60,888 nucleotides of DNA from Lingula anatina (Eukaryota > Brachiopoda > Lingulata > Lingulida > Lingulidae), in NCBI RefSeq assembly GCF_001039355.2, contig NW_019773825.1:385573-446460 (forward strand), given 5' to 3'. Below are positions 11,186 through 23,499 of the stretch, piece by piece. The stretch's first letter is position 1. Each line of letters opens with the position of its first letter. The notes beneath the pieces are model-generated. The model was not told the DNA's origin, did not search any database, and saw nothing but the letters and a program-made list of their open reading frames with translations. The position numbers and the translations under genes were made by a program.

Positions 11186-11346
11186 TGAGAACCAAGTTGA
11201 CCCGCGTACTAACTGACCCACTTGAAATCTTGTGGTGTTATCTCTGCGAGGAATCTGTTACGGGATTACGCAGCAAGTTTTCAAGTGGGTCGGCCATATT
11301 TGATCCGAGAATCAGTTAGTCCGTGGATCAAGTTGTTTCTGAACAG
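11186..11346. mobile_element. Palindromic MITE, family B (copy 1)
   Basis: The arms pair ACCAAGTTGACCCGCG with CCGTGGATCAAGTTG, and CACTTGAAATCTTG with AAGTTTTCAAGTGGGT. It shares TATTTGATCCG and GGATTACGC segments with the other family B copies and is more diverged than copy 2. Confidence 0.75.
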
Positions 11347-11727
11347 GCCCAAAGAAAATTAAAGAAAACTAATCAGTGAGCTGAGGAGGGGGAATGGAGA
11401 AAAGAAGTCATTGAAATTTCCTTGGTGGATAACAGAAAAATCAAGATGGACGACAGAACTTGCGTGGAATATACAAGTGCCTGGATGCTCTGCTAGCTAT
11501 CTAACAGGAAAGGGGCCGAGTTGGCTGTATACATTTTATCAATATGTTTTTTCTTAAGTCCACTGCCAATAAAACCCCATTACTTGTAACAAATGTTCTC
11601 ACTTCACACCTGTGGCACATGATACATAACAGTGACATTAATATTGTCACATCACACGCTATTATATGTCATGGTACCTTGTATGCCAAAAATACTTACA
11701 CTGACGCACACTACAGCAGAGAGAATA

Positions 11728-11911
11728 AGCGCATTCAGAACAGCGGACTAACAGAACTGCGGATCAAATATGGCCGACCCACTTGAATGCTTGTAGCATA
11801 ATCTCCGCAAGGAATCTTTTCAGTGTCTAATCGGGAATTAAGCGACAAGCTTTTTAGCGAGTCGCCATATTTGATCCGTGGATCTGTTAGTCCACTGTTC
11901 TGAATGTGCTC
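11728..11911. mobile_element. Palindromic MITE, family B (copy 2)
   Basis: A ~184-bp foldback element. The arms start AGCGCATTCAGAACAGCGGA and end TCCACTGTTCTGAATGTGCT. Both halves contain the ATATGGCCGACCCACTTGAA type segment or its complement. Any open frame through it is incidental. Confidence 0.9.
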
Positions 11912-11985
11912 AATGAGTTCACTAGATTTTCACAGGTATATTATTCTCTGAATGGCCATTCACTATAGCCAGCTGGTCACATTTA

Positions 11986-12187
11986 CCTCCGCCAAGGAGG
12001 TTATGTTTTCACCCCTGTCTGTCTGTTTGTCATCAACGTAACTCAGAAAGTTAAGGACCGATTTTGATGAAATTTTCAGGGTATGTGGGAAATGGGTTAA
12101 CTTAGAAGTGATTAGTTTTTGGTGGTGATCCGGATCAATAATCAATCAATAATCAATAATAATCAAATATTGCTGCCTTGGCGGAGG
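11986..12187. mobile_element. Short interspersed element with CCTCCGCCAAGG terminal inverted repeats
   Basis: Ends are CCTCCGCCAAGG (11986-11997) and CCTTGGCGGAGG (12176-12187). The body carries ATGTTTTCACCCCTGTCTGT, GATGAAATTTTCAGGGTATG and GATCCGGATCAATAATC. A diverged relative lacking clear ends lies at about 52720-52960. From memory this pattern is common in many animal genomes; I do not assign a superfamily. Confidence 0.78.
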
Positions 12188-12740
12188 TCTGCGCTCTCGG
12201 AGTGCTTTTCTAGTTCTGTTCTGAGAAGACTTTTGCACACACAAAAAAAAATCAATGTATGCCTGCTTCATCACAAAGCAATATATAATACATTTTTTTC
12301 ATAATTCTGCCTCAGTCAAATGAGAATAAAATTGGGAGGTTAAACCAATGCTTAGATCACAAATGAATAAAATTACTAGTAATGCTGTTGTCTGCCACAG
12401 AAGGCAGAATTGAACTTTTTGTATTGTTATATGAGTTTACTGCTTTATTACACCATATGCACACTGTCACAATCCAAAAAGAAATCCCAGCTGCATATGT
12501 GAAATGATTTGAAAAAAAATACACCACTTTTACATTACACTGTCAGTACCTCATGCTGCTTTACAAGGTCTTTCGACAAAATAAAACCGTTATCCTAAAT
12601 TGTCTTTTGTCACAGGTAATCTCTTCATTAAAGGGAATATTCTTAAGAAGGGCATTAGCTGCAGGATTACAGCAGGTTTACACAGGAAGGCAAAAATCAA
12701 GCACCTGCTTCCCAAGGCTCATAATATGATGTATATAAGA
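12188..12740. other. No gene seen
   Basis: AT-rich spacer between two interspersed elements, with no exon or RNA gene evident. Confidence 0.5.
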
Positions 12741-12962
12741 CTCCGTTCACATGAAAAATCTATTTTCTAAAAATCTATTTTCTATTCGCGGTATCTTGTG
12801 ATCACTCCGAGAGCAGCCGAGAATTAATTACAGCTTTGGAAGTAACTGGCTCGCGCTGCCAGTAATTACGCCGCGGGGTATTCAGGGCAAAGACCATGAT
12901 CACAAGATACCGCAAATAGAAAATAGATTTTTAGAAAATACACTTGTCATGTGAACGGAGCC
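12741..12962. mobile_element. Palindromic MITE with CTCCGTTCACATG arms
   Basis: The left arm starts CTCCGTTCACATGAAAAATC, and the right arm ends with CATGTGAACGGAGCC. Long inner arms contain TCTATTTTCTATTCGCGGTA and its complement. The GC-richer centre (ATTACGCCGCGGGG) is distinctive. Non-coding. Confidence 0.9.
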
Positions 12963-14168
12963 TAATACCACCACCACCTTAACTGTTTGTAATTGTCAAT
13001 CATCTTTTAGCTGTATACACTATCATTTCAAAACTTACAGAGCCTAATGACAAATGGTAGTCCACTAGGAACCGTAGTCTGTTTCCTTTTTACAAATGCA
13101 GGTGACATCTGTCCCATATATTGACCTGGATGCTACTGGTTAACCTTAAGCTGTACTAAAGATCTGGGATCACGGACTTCCATTCGTAAAACTATCATTC
13201 CTGTCTTAGTGCCTACTGTCTCCCGTATCCTGTATCAGTGAAATCTGGTCAGTAATTTCCATGAAATCTGTGCCTTAACTAGTTCAAATGAACATTACTT
13301 CTAACCCGGCCACCACTCCTACTTATAAACGTGTTCATTATTTTTTTCAGCAATGTTTCCTAAAAGTTTTTTTTTTTTTTTTTTTTTTTTTGTAAATTTT
13401 ACTACATTTTACTACAATAAAAGTTCAAGTGAACATTTGGTTGAGGAAACCAGCTGAAATATCTGTAACTTGTTATAATGTCACAGAACAAACATCGGGT
13501 GTGCAATTTCTATATTACAGTAGGCATTATGACCTGAAATACCTTCAAAGCTTCCTCCGTGCAACCTTCACATATTTATATACAAAAAAAAAGCTGTAAA
13601 TAAAAACCTACTGAGTCCTGCATTCATCAAAGGCTCCTGATCAAAACTGGGGTTTTTTTTTCTGAGTCCTTGGGATAAAAAATAAATACACCACAATGTC
13701 TGTTCCTAAAAAGACAAATCTAGGCCAGTGTCCCCATTAAGTGAGATATTAATCCATTCACCTGGCTCTATTACCTGTGCGATGACACATTAACACCTAT
13801 TCTTATCACATAATCATATGTACATATTACCTGACCTTCTCAGGGGAAAAGACCCATACCCACCACAATGTTTCTTTTTAATCATGTCTGCTGCATTTAA
13901 TCACTCCCTGCACCATCTATCCTATGGCCATTTTCTTTCCATTTGGCCTCAAAATTGTTTCCATTTATTCCACTGCCATTCTTTATCCTGACAACTTGGC
14001 CTTAGAATTGGTAATCGGAGTTATTTTTTTCCAGACACTTTTCAGATTTGTGTACTTTTTGTGGGGATCAAGTTTGAAGCTTAACCTTGACACAAGACTT
14101 GACACATGTGCCAAAGAAAATGACCCACTTCTAAATCAACTGGTGTGTGTGGGTGTGCATGCGGACGT

Positions 14169-14170
<2 letters not shown>
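12963..14170. other. No gene seen
   Basis: AT-rich sequence with a poly-T run at 13370-13391. The 137-codon open frame at 13924-14337 is half simple repeat (poly-Cys/Val from a GT run), and its other half has no recognisable motif. Confidence 0.5.

Positions 14171-14231
<61 letters not shown>
14171..14231. repeat. (GT)n microsatellite
   Basis: About 30 GT units. They produce Cys-Val or Thr-His runs in open frames on both strands. Confidence 0.97.
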
Positions 14232-14232
<1 letters not shown>

Positions 14233-14467
14233 CTATGTCATATAAGAAGTCCAGGGACCCCATCAACAACTGAACAACTGAATGGAAGTCAAATTTTGCA
14301 ATACAAGAGAAAGCAACCCAAAAATTGGGCTTTTTAATTCAAATAATTTCATCAGCCATGTTGTGCAGTCAAAGTTATGAAAATAAATTATTCAAATGAC
14401 AGCTTAAAACTGGAGTGGTAATTATCATTGTAAGTTATGTTTTCTAAATATTTGAAACCAATGCACA

Positions 14468-14537
<70 letters not shown>
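14468..14537. repeat. (CT)n microsatellite
   Basis: About 35 CT units with one early interruption. Minus-strand frames across it read Arg-Glu repeats. Confidence 0.97.
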
Positions 14538-14539
<2 letters not shown>

Positions 14540-14969
14540 AATGCCCCTGTAAGTATTCCTCAGACTCAGACACAATGAAAGTGGAAAGTTGATCATTTGT
14601 TGACTCAGCAGAATTGCAATCTCGATCACTGAATACTACAATATCATATTTTTCATTGTTTCCATTTCCTTAAGTAAATGAAACAATACAAGGCTTAATG
14701 ACATTTTCTTGGAAAAACGTTAATCACCATTCCAGGTAAATTAATTCAGCACGTCTACATCTTAAGGTGCAAAGCACTGCTCCTGGCAATCATCCACTTT
14801 GTGTACTAAATCCTCCTTTGAGGTAATTAAGGAGAGAGACAGCATAAATACCTGCATCAAAGTGATCTGTCATCTTTAATGAACAGAAGTAAATTAAGGG
14901 GCACATTATCAGGACTTTAAGGACTCTACGTATTGATATTTGTAGAAAGAGCAAGTAATATAGTGTAAG

Positions 14970-15226
14970 ATCTCATTTCCATAGACACCATCAGACTATG
15001 TTGATTGATCCAACTCTGCGGGGACTCTTGCTGAGTGCAATCAGCTTAACTGAATGACACACATCCTTCTGGCATTGGGTAAAATGCAGAAAAGCTGATG
15101 ATTATTTATACAAGCACATTGGAAACAAAAGATGTGTCATTCAGTTTAATTGATTGCACTCAGCGACAGTCCTTGCAAAGTTGGATCGATAGACATAGAC
15201 TGATGGTTATTATGGAAATGGGGCCT
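14970..15226. mobile_element. Palindromic MITE, family C (copy 1)
   Basis: The ends are CTCATTTCCATAGACA and its partner ATTATGGAAATGGGG. Inner arms carry GATTGATCCAACTCTGCGGG with AGTGCAATCAGCTTAACTGA, and the other half ATTGCACTCAGCG with GTTGGATCGATAG. It is related in plan to family A but with a different core. Partial relatives lie at 16365-16500, 39190-39290 and 53340-53560. Confidence 0.8.
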
Positions 15227-16727
15227 TAGGGCAAGTCAACTGTCAAAACCTGACCTTGGTTTCAGTAAAATGGTATCTTCTGACTAGATCACAACGAAAA
15301 GAAGAAAGTCATCCTCCTAGAAAAATATATGCTAGTAAACCTTTTAGAATTCCAGCATTGTATTATCCACTGAAAGTAACTTTTGTTTCCCTCAAAAAAA
15401 AAAAAAAAAAAAAGGAATTGTAGAAATGAGACAGTGCATAACATCATAGAATACTTTTAAAAAATTCTTAAAGGGTGCTGGACATCAATCAGTATGCATT
15501 TAAAACTAAGAAAATACAGCATTTGGTTAGCTCAAATAAAATAACATTTTCACTCCAGTGGGAATGTAAAAAACTTGATAACTACAAACATAAATAGTAT
15601 TGGAATAATGAAGTTCTACCACAAACTAAAAGAAGTAACATGAATTGCAGTCCATTAAGTGATCGCTTGCATACACCTTCACGGACCTCACATCTTCCCA
15701 AGATCTTAGACTGAATTTTCTCATTATCTCATTAAAATGGTATACTGTATCACTATGACGTAATGCTCTAAATGGGAAGACCTTTGGAGTAGTTCCAACA
15801 GAAAGAGAAAAACCCATGGCATTGCATCCTCCTAAAGATGAAAGGCGTCAAAAGATCTGCGAACTTTCCAAACCCCAGTACCCATATATTCCTCACTGTC
15901 ACACGGGCAAACGTTTCATTAGGCTCACAAAATTAACTCATTTTCTTGCCATAACAATGACTGATTGTCTGAAAATATTGGCATTATCTTATTTTCCAAT
16001 GTTCAGAAAATTGATAAGTAAATTATTTTCCCAGAGTACATCAACATCTTCAGCATTAACGGAAATTCCTTATGCAGGCGCACATCTCTCACAAGACAGT
16101 CACCTCTTTTGCTGGGTGTTCAAAATCTCTGGAGGAATCAAGATGTCAGCAAATTCTGCCGAAAGACAAAAATGATAGTTCATTATCAGCTATTGAGTAG
16201 TTCAATTCCCACAAACCACTGGAGACGTCTACATCAGTCTGTTTTGACTCGCGACAAGCTGAGACCAGACATGCGACTGATTACCTACTGCTCTGTTCAC
16301 ATCAGTTTTCACCTAAATGTATATATCTTAGGGCTCAATCCCAATAAAACTATCATTTAAGGTATATATATCGATCCAACCCTGCAGGGACTCTTGCTGA
16401 ATGCAATTGTTTTAGCAGATTAACACGGCTCCTTTTGTTTACAACTCAAATTCATATTCATATAATCACCAGTCCTCTACAAGGACAGTTGTATTGGGAA
16501 TGAGTCTTTAGGTTTTTATGGATGTACGAGAGAAACAATGCTCTAGTAAACCATTAGGTGAGTCATCCGAGACATCGTTATCACATCAGACAGCAGAACC
16601 TCATCTTCCAAGAAAAATGAAATGTTTTCACAATTTCTTCATTGCATTTATTGACTGAAGTTTTGAAGTTTCTTAAGACCAAAATTGTTTTCCTCAAAAA
16701 TTGCAAAATATATACAGTGCTGTGCAT
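15227..16727. other. No gene seen; partial family C repeat at the right end
   Basis: Contains a poly-A run (15394-15414) and a half copy of MITE family C at about 16365-16500 (ATCGATCCAACCCTGCAGGG). Two open frames of 63 codons (15626-15817, minus) and 119 codons (15816-16175, plus) have no recognised domain, no splice support and no homology I can name. Confidence 0.5.
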
Positions 16728-17357
16728 AACCTCATCACCCTGAGCTTCAGAGCTAACTTGACACTAACCTTTTCACTGTAGCCTATCTCCATCGTGTCAA
16801 GTAACCTCTGACGAAAATAGTTTGACCTATTTTATATAAGCCAATCGAATCCATGTTTCAAAATTTTTCACCAAAGTTTGGTGAAAACGCTGATTGGTTG
16901 ATCGTCAATCGGCAATCCTCGGCTGATTCCGCAAGTTCCATACTAACAACATAGTTAGTGTCGAGTGCGGAGACATCCGAGTAGTTCCGAGTGGTTCCGA
17001 GTGCATAACCGTACACAAAGAAAGCATGGAGTTTATCGGAATTGAAACCAGAGCAGTATGATGCCCTGCATCATTATCTACTGAGGGATGATGTATTTTG
17101 CGTGCTGCCCACAGGTTACGGCAAGTCCCTGATATTCAGCCTTATCTTTGATTGGTCCGGATTTGAACAAAGCGCGCTTTGACTCGTTCGCGTTCATTGG
17201 CTAGATCGTTCAATGAGTCATTGAGTGCGGGCTTTAAATTTGATTGGCGGGCGGCGGGGGCACTCGAATCTGGTCAGAGGTTACTTGACACGATGGAGAT
17301 AGGCTACAGTGAAAAGGTTAGTGTCAAGTTAGCTCTGAAGCTCAGGGTGAACCTCAT
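16728..17357. mobile_element. 614-bp DNA transposon (non-autonomous) with ~77-bp inverted repeats and 8-bp target duplication
   Basis: The element spans 16736-17349. Its ends are CACCCTGAGCTTCAGAGCTA and the exact complement ending CTCAGGGTG, with inverted repeats continuing ~77 bp to about GTAACCTCTGAC. The flanks carry the identical octamer AACCTCAT (16728-16735 and 17350-17357). An 8-bp duplication is typical of hAT and P-like transposons. No transposase is present. The interior holds a fragment of helicase coding sequence, described separately. The near-perfect inverted repeats suggest recent insertion. Confidence 0.93.
17020..17181 (+). pseudogene. RecQ-type helicase fragment captured in a MITE
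   Basis: In the frame ending with TGA at about 17179-17181 the sequence reads AWSLSELKPEQYDALHHYLL, then RDDVFCVLPTGYGKSLIFSL and a short unrelated tail. LKPEQ is the RecQ motif 0 (Q motif), and PTGYGKS is the Walker A ATP-binding loop. Motif II and everything after are absent, so no active helicase can be made. It lies wholly inside the transposon. The likely origin is capture from a host or transposon-borne RecQ-like gene; the direction and source are inferred. Confidence 0.8.
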
Positions 17358-18354
17358 AGGATAAGTGTAAAATTTTCTCAAAAGGGTGAGAGAACTCAAT
17401 TATCATTTGAAATCGAGACAATACAATCTTTTGTTGACTTTAATTAAATCATTTTTTTTACACTGGTCATAAAGGATTTTGAAATGTTCTAATTGAGGAA
17501 CATACTAGTATGTACACTACTGTGATTTACATCATACCTTGACAAACATTGTAAGACCAGAAGCAGGTTTTTTTTTAAACAAGACAGCACTCGGAGACAT
17601 ACCTACACCAAGACAGATCAATTCTGGTTATTAATCAATTAACTGATAGATTCCCACCAAAATGTAACTGATTCTAAGACAGTCAATTTCTGACCTATCC
17701 TAAAAATTTTGTTTCAAGTGTAACTTATAGGACAAAATCTGCCACTGCTAAGCAGCCACACCGAAAGCTAAAACTATTGTTATCAATTATGCTGCAAACA
17801 CAGCCTCTGCGAATATACCCTCCCCCACCCCCACCCACCCACCTCCTCCATGCATTTATCTTTATTAACTTCTCAACCAAATTAATGGATGGACATGCAT
17901 GCTTCTTCATGCTGCAATAGTTCATTATCACATTACTGCATCCATCAATATCATCTGGAATTAAACCTCTTTAAAAGGTAGATGGAAAAAAAAGAAAAAA
18001 AAACACATGGTTCATGTAAAGACATGCATCACGCCTACATTTATGTCATCCTATTCTAAAAAAAGATGAAAGAAAATGCACGACAGACTGTTCACCTTTG
18101 GCATATCACGGCGAAGAAAGATCAAATTCTGACACGCAATTTACGCCACAGACTAAAAAACCCATCAAAGTTCTCCAGTGACTCAAAATCACCCATAACA
18201 CCCATAACAGTCCTGACCTGAAGAATATGTCAATTGTCATCTACAAAGTCATCAAGTTCTCTTAACACATTTCAAAGCCATTGTGTTCTTTGATGCCTCT
18301 AATGGTCGAGTTCCAATGATTCTCAGTATTCCCTCAGTGACCTGAATGTTAGAG
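17358..18354. other. No gene seen
   Basis: AT-rich, with a C-rich patch (17820-17850). No supported exon or RNA. Confidence 0.5.
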
Positions 18355-18572
18355 GGCATTCCCAGAGATTTAGACCGATCTTACTAGATCGACCTAACTC
18401 CCTGGGGGTTCAGGTTCACGCTAAATTGCAGTCAGCCGACCGCCCGCAGAAGTTAATTACCCCCTTACAGCTTGTAGTAGGCAGGACGGACATTTAAGCC
18501 GGATTATCTGACAGTAATCTAGTGAGACTCCCCATGGGGATAGAATGATCTAAAATCTATGGGAATGCACCC
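18355..18572. mobile_element. Palindromic MITE, family A (copy 2)
   Basis: The ends are GGCATTCCCAGAGATTTAGA and ATCTATGGGAATGCACC. Internal AGATCGACCTAACTCCCTGG, GTTAATTACCCCCTTACAGC and GTCTCACTAGATT (as complement) match copies 4, 5 and 7 closely. Confidence 0.9.
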
Positions 18573-19036
18573 TTAAATAGCGACAAAATCATCTCTGCCT
18601 GCTTTGGGTCCTTGTGGTAGCAGCAGGATCTAGATACTGCCTTATACTTTTATCTTTTATAAGTCTTTGTGGTTTAGTGTTGCTTTTGTCACCTAAGAAC
18701 ATTTTAGGATCAATTTTCCTTGTGTTCCAAAGCTCACATTGCAGGCCATTGACATTGCTGTATTTACGTCCCAGTTTCCTGTCAACATTGATGTTTGAAG
18801 CAGATAACAAAATCTGACTTGCATATCAAGTACAGGGGCTGTTTTTTTGTTTACTTTTTCAATCCTTTGGTCTAAATGCATGTTATGAATATTAATGAAA
18901 ATCTGGTCTTTGGCCTACTTTCCATGTTATTTGCATGTCCCAGATAAATATTTGTCACTTTCATTTTTTTCAAATTCTGACAGAAAGTCAAATATCCTGT
19001 AACCAGGCCAATCTATCCACATACATATTTTACATA

Positions 19037-19389
19037 TTAAAGGGATAATAACACTTTGTTTTGGCCAAAAAATGAATTTTCCTGGAGTAAACAACAATTT
19101 TCCCATACTTACCAATGGTTAATGAATCCATTTTTACATTCAAAGTTAGTCCCTGTTTTTTTTTTTTTTTCTAAAAAGATTGTTTTTTTGGTTATAATCT
19201 CTTAAGAGATTATAACAGAGTATAGCCATCAATGGAGGTCATGTGGTCTAAAGACAAGCTCAGATATCAGAATAATAGCTATAACTGCAGTTTTTGTGGT
19301 ACAACAGAATATATTTTAGTTCTATGAGTTGTTCACAATGTTTTGATTGTGAAATATAGAACCCATAGGAAGAGTTATTATCCCTTTAA
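19037..19389. mobile_element. TTAA-flanked MITE (345 bp)
   Basis: TTAA (19037-19040), then AGGGATAATAACACT; the other end is AGAGTTATTATCCCT, then TTAA (19386-19389). TTAA target duplication is typical of piggyBac and Kolobok transposons. An inner palindrome, ATAATCTCTTAAGAGATTAT, lies near 19194-19213. Non-coding. Confidence 0.82.
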
Positions 19390-19848
19390 GCTAAACTACT
19401 AGAACGAAGCAAAATTAAATATGTCAAGAAAAACCAAAAGGAAGAAAATTTTTTTTTTAAATCAACAGCCTTTTTTTTAATATTTACAACAATGGTTTAA
19501 GCAACAGAAAGTAAGAAACAAATACCAATACATCAACAATATTTTTTGGTCACCAGAGTTAGATATATATCCATTTTTTTCACTCTCCTTTCCACAAGGC
19601 CATTCAGACTATTCCCCCCTTAATTTGCAATAATTAAATTCATTTTGCTTAATCATTTCACCATATCACAGATAGTTTAAATACAGTGTACTTAAATCTT
19701 TTTTTCTCAGGAATTTTTTACTTACTTTGTCTGTCTTTACCAAGGCACCTACTGATCATCAGTATCAGTGTTGTGCAGGTGTTATGGTGCACAGGTGTCT
19801 TATTAATATGTTTAAACTGATCAGCTGTAACAATGAATCTAGACAGAT

Positions 19849-20068
19849 CTCAGGGGAGGATGGAGACCATTTATGGGTTTTCTGGAAGACGGTCAGAATT
19901 TTTCTAGTTTACATTGACAGGAATCTGTTGTTTTTTTTTTGTTTGTTTGTTTTGTTTTTTTTTTTTTGTTTTTTTTTCTGTTGGAATATGGTCAAAAATG
20001 GAGGATGGATCAACAAAGATAATTTGGAAGATCGTCAAAAAATATATCTGCATCCACCCCTGGATCCC
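19849..20068 (+). mobile_element. Diverged copy of the TTAA-flanked CAGGGGCGGA MITE
   Basis: Shares GTTTTCTGGAAGACGGTCAG, TAGTTTACATTGACAGGAA, ATGGTCAAAAATGGAGGATG and GGATCAACAAAGATAATTTG with 47420-47586 and, inverted, 45089-45264. The ends have decayed. The reading frame at 19727-20143 through it is incidental (poly-Phe from T runs). Confidence 0.7.
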
Positions 20069-22540
20069 TCCTTATGCCCTACACGTTGGTTTTTGAAACA
20101 TAATCATATACATAGACCAGATGAAAGGAAATTTGACAAGTAAAAAAAAAAATGTTTTCTATCCTTGTAACTGTCTGTGACATGATAAAATAACAGAACA
20201 CAATTACCCGACTGATGCACTTCTTCCAAAACTTCAATTCATGCCCCTGAGAGGGGATATTTCTGTAAGTTGTAATCTGCCTATTGAATGTAATCTACTG
20301 TCTATCCTTTTTTTTCTCCATTATTAATTGGTAAACATCCTTCAAGGCATTATTTTTTCCATTCCTTCAATTTCTTCCTCTTTTTGCAGCTTGTCCTTAT
20401 AAGTGTCTGATAAAATCCAACAGCCTGAATTCAAGTATAGGGATTGTGCTCATTACGTCTTCCTATTCTTCAAGTTGAGCTTCACGTCGACTTCCTTCAC
20501 TCCGTCTCTCAGACTGTCTCCTGGTCTTTGCGCCTTTTGGTGTGACGCAACTCCCAGGTATGCGTAATTTTGGTGAGCTGTCATAACGTGAAGGCTTATT
20601 TACCTGGGAATGGCGTGTAACTCCACATAAACATATGGATTTATTTCATGTCTGCCAAAATTACCATCAATAATTACGTGATGGTCCTAGCTTTGAAGCC
20701 AGAGGAAATATTCAAACCCTGAATATGCGGATGCTACTTTAACTTTTAATGATAAACAAAATATAGTATTACAGGACACAATTTTCAAAACATCAAAAAT
20801 TCAAGATAAAAAGCATTCAGATTTTAAACTCCCCTCTTTTAACTAAAAAGAAGATTAATTACTTCTTGTTGAACTTATCTCAGGACATGTATATAACAAG
20901 TTCAAAATGACACATGATGGAGAACATGCACAATTAAAAAAAAAAAAAAAAATGCCTCTCAGAATAAATATTATGATGTTTAACTCATTTTTTCCACAAT
21001 TTCATTCAAAAGAACCACATGATGGAGAGCATGTACCACAGGAACACAATACAAGACACCAGCAAGGAGTGCACTGACATTTAAATCCAATACATGTGTA
21101 CTTTCGCCAAATCCTCACACTACAATAAACTTGAATAGAAGAAACACTTTGAAATGCATTCTCTGCAATCAAATCTAGTTTTCTATTTGTAATCCTTGCC
21201 TGTATTGTTAATCAAATACGATAGTTTGACTGAAAGGAATCAAGTTTCAACGAAGGCGAAATTTTCGCCTTTCAAACGTAATTACTAATCTAAATGGAAT
21301 CTAGTTTGTAGCAACAAAAAGTATCATCAGTGCAACAACACCAGATCAGAAAAAAACATTTCAAATAAGTAATTAAATCCACTTTATACCTCACTCAGTT
21401 TAAGCTGAGCAAACTGTTTAGCCCACTCCTTTTTTCTTTAGTTTGTGTAGAAACGCATTTTCAGAGCAAAAGTATCAGTGTCATTATATTACAAGGAAGT
21501 AAAGTGCCTTTTGGGATGAAAAGCAAAGACTGCTCTTGTAGAAAAATAGAAGATTTAAGACCACATAAATCTTCTGCACAGTTCCATTTATTAACCCCAG
21601 CCATGAAGTGACCTACAGATAGCCGTGACCCAGGTAACCTAGTGACCTCGATAATACTGGCCATCACAACATCAACATCTGCATTAAGATTCTTGGCATG
21701 CTTAATGGTCCATTGACCCACATTCAGACCAGCGCTGACCTTACTGACCTCAAATAATGACCCCAACAAACGAGGCCTGTCTATCCATATTCTCTCCAGT
21801 ACCACACTGCAGTCCAAACTCCCATGGCTTTGTGCATCTCCTTACAGGCAACTGAGAAAAGGTTTCTTGCGTGTACTTGAAATGGTCTTTTGCACAGTTC
21901 AGAGGGTATATCTTTCTAGTTACTGTTCATGTTGATATCTTGTTTATAATCTCAATGTCTCAAAGTTTCAACTGAACACGGCAACTGATCTGTACATACC
22001 TTATAAGTTATATATAATCACCCTCAGTCTTTCTTTTTAATCCAATGTTTTACCCAAGGCCCATAGACTTTTAGGGATTTAAGATGTTCAAAAGAACCAT
22101 TCTTTAACCCCTCCCCCCCACCCCCCCAAAAAAGATCCAGTCCTGTTAAATGAAATTATGAACTGACCCAAATGTCTATTTCTTATTCATTTCATGATTT
22201 ACCTAGATCTCTTCTATATCTGATCACCTATTCTGTTCACAAACCTCTTCACAGTTTGGTCTGCCTTCAATCTGTGCAAAGATATAGGTCAAACATTTGG
22301 GTCACTATAACATGCAACTTGATTATTTGGCACAAATTACTTTTTCCACCCAATTTATTCCCCACACTCTTCATTGCAAAAATAAAGAAATATGTATCAA
22401 TCAAATACCTATCAAAAAAAAAACCTTTTAAAGCCAGGATAGATTTATTTAGCATTTGGCAAAAAATTCTATGTTAGCCTCAGCCTTGCACAGCTAGCAC
22501 GACAGCTTGCAGCTGTAAAAATGGACGTCTGCTTGTACTT
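20069..22540. other. No gene supported; one 118-codon open frame of unknown meaning
   Basis: AT-rich. The minus-strand open frame at 21461-21817 (118 codons) has ordinary amino-acid composition, but I recognise no domain and see no convincing splice sites around it. I treat it as unproven. Confidence 0.45.
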
Positions 22541-22542
22541 GA

Positions 22543-22711
22543 GAGCGCATTCAAAATAGCGTACTAACAGATTCACTGATCAAATATGGCCAACCCACTT
22601 GAACTGGGGCATCTATTCAGAGTCTAATCAGGAATTAAGCAACAAGTTTTTTTTAGTGGGTTGCCACATTTAATCTGCGGATCTGTTGGTCCGCTGATCT
22701 AGATGCGCTCT
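22543..22711. mobile_element. Palindromic MITE, family B (copy 3)
   Basis: The ends are GAGCGCATTCAAAATAGCG and CGCTGATCTAGATGCGCTC. Internal GATCAAATATGGCCAACCCA and the complement-type GGTTGCCACATTTAATC match copy 2. Confidence 0.87.
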
Positions 22712-22805
22712 AAGTAATGTTGGGACACATGTATTGATCCTAATGACCACAATGGCTGATCAGAACATTGGAGGGACTAGATCTTAGATTCATTGCTCTT
22801 AACTA

Positions 22806-23033
22806 AGACCCTGTTGCCATACCTAGATCGTTTCTCGCTAAATTGCATTCGGCTTGAATGGCTTAGATGACAGGCACACCTACTGAAGCTGCTTAACAAA
22901 GTTCATTACCCCCTAACAGCTTAAGTTGGCATGCCAGACATCAGAGCTGCTTAAAGTGAATGCAATTTAGGGAGAAACACCCTCGGAGATGGGTCGATCC
23001 TGCTAGGTTGACCTAGGTATGGGAACAGGGTCT
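22806..23033. mobile_element. Palindromic MITE, family A (copy 3, subfamily 2)
   Basis: The ends are AGACCCTGTTGCCATACCTA and TAGGTATGGGAACAGGGTCT. The core is TTACCCCCTAACAGCTTAAG. It pairs with 39880-40115 as a subfamily whose arms read CGCTAAATTGCATTC instead of CGCTAAATTGCAGTC. Confidence 0.9.
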
Positions 23034-23499
23034 AAAACATTGAACTAAGGTCAATGACCTCTGGCTGTCCTTCGGCCATCCATATCTGGCCAATTTAACT
23101 GTCATTTATTGATTCACTGGTTTATACAAATTAACAGAATGCCATAACATTGAAGAAAAAAAAATACTATCCTCACGAACAAAGGTCAGACTAGAATTCA
23201 TTTTTTTCTACAAACAGGCCCATTTCCACCAAGGGAAAAGCAATTTGGCAAAGAAATAACATCATTAACATCTTCTAAAGACCAAAGAAACCATATCCGT
23301 TAGAACATTTACATTTTATACTGAGAGCATTTGCCTCATGAACCACTTATCACTTAACCTGGGATAACCCTGCAAAACTGCTCAGCTGACACCTGGGTCT
23401 TCTGTAAGCTTACCTCCGTAGCACCTGGACCCAGGGAGTCCCAGCAGGCTTCAATACCACAAACATGACCTTCACGCTGATAAAACTGAAATCTGAGGT

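Noticed and set aside
13924-14337. 137-codon plus-strand open frame
   Set aside because: A large part is a GT microsatellite read as Val-Cys; the rest has no motif.
15816-16175. 119-codon plus-strand open frame
   Set aside because: No domain recognised and no supporting exon structure.
21461-21817. 118-codon minus-strand open frame as a gene
   Set aside because: No recognised domain, no flanking splice signals or promoter, and a length that chance can produce in 60 kb. Kept only as a note.
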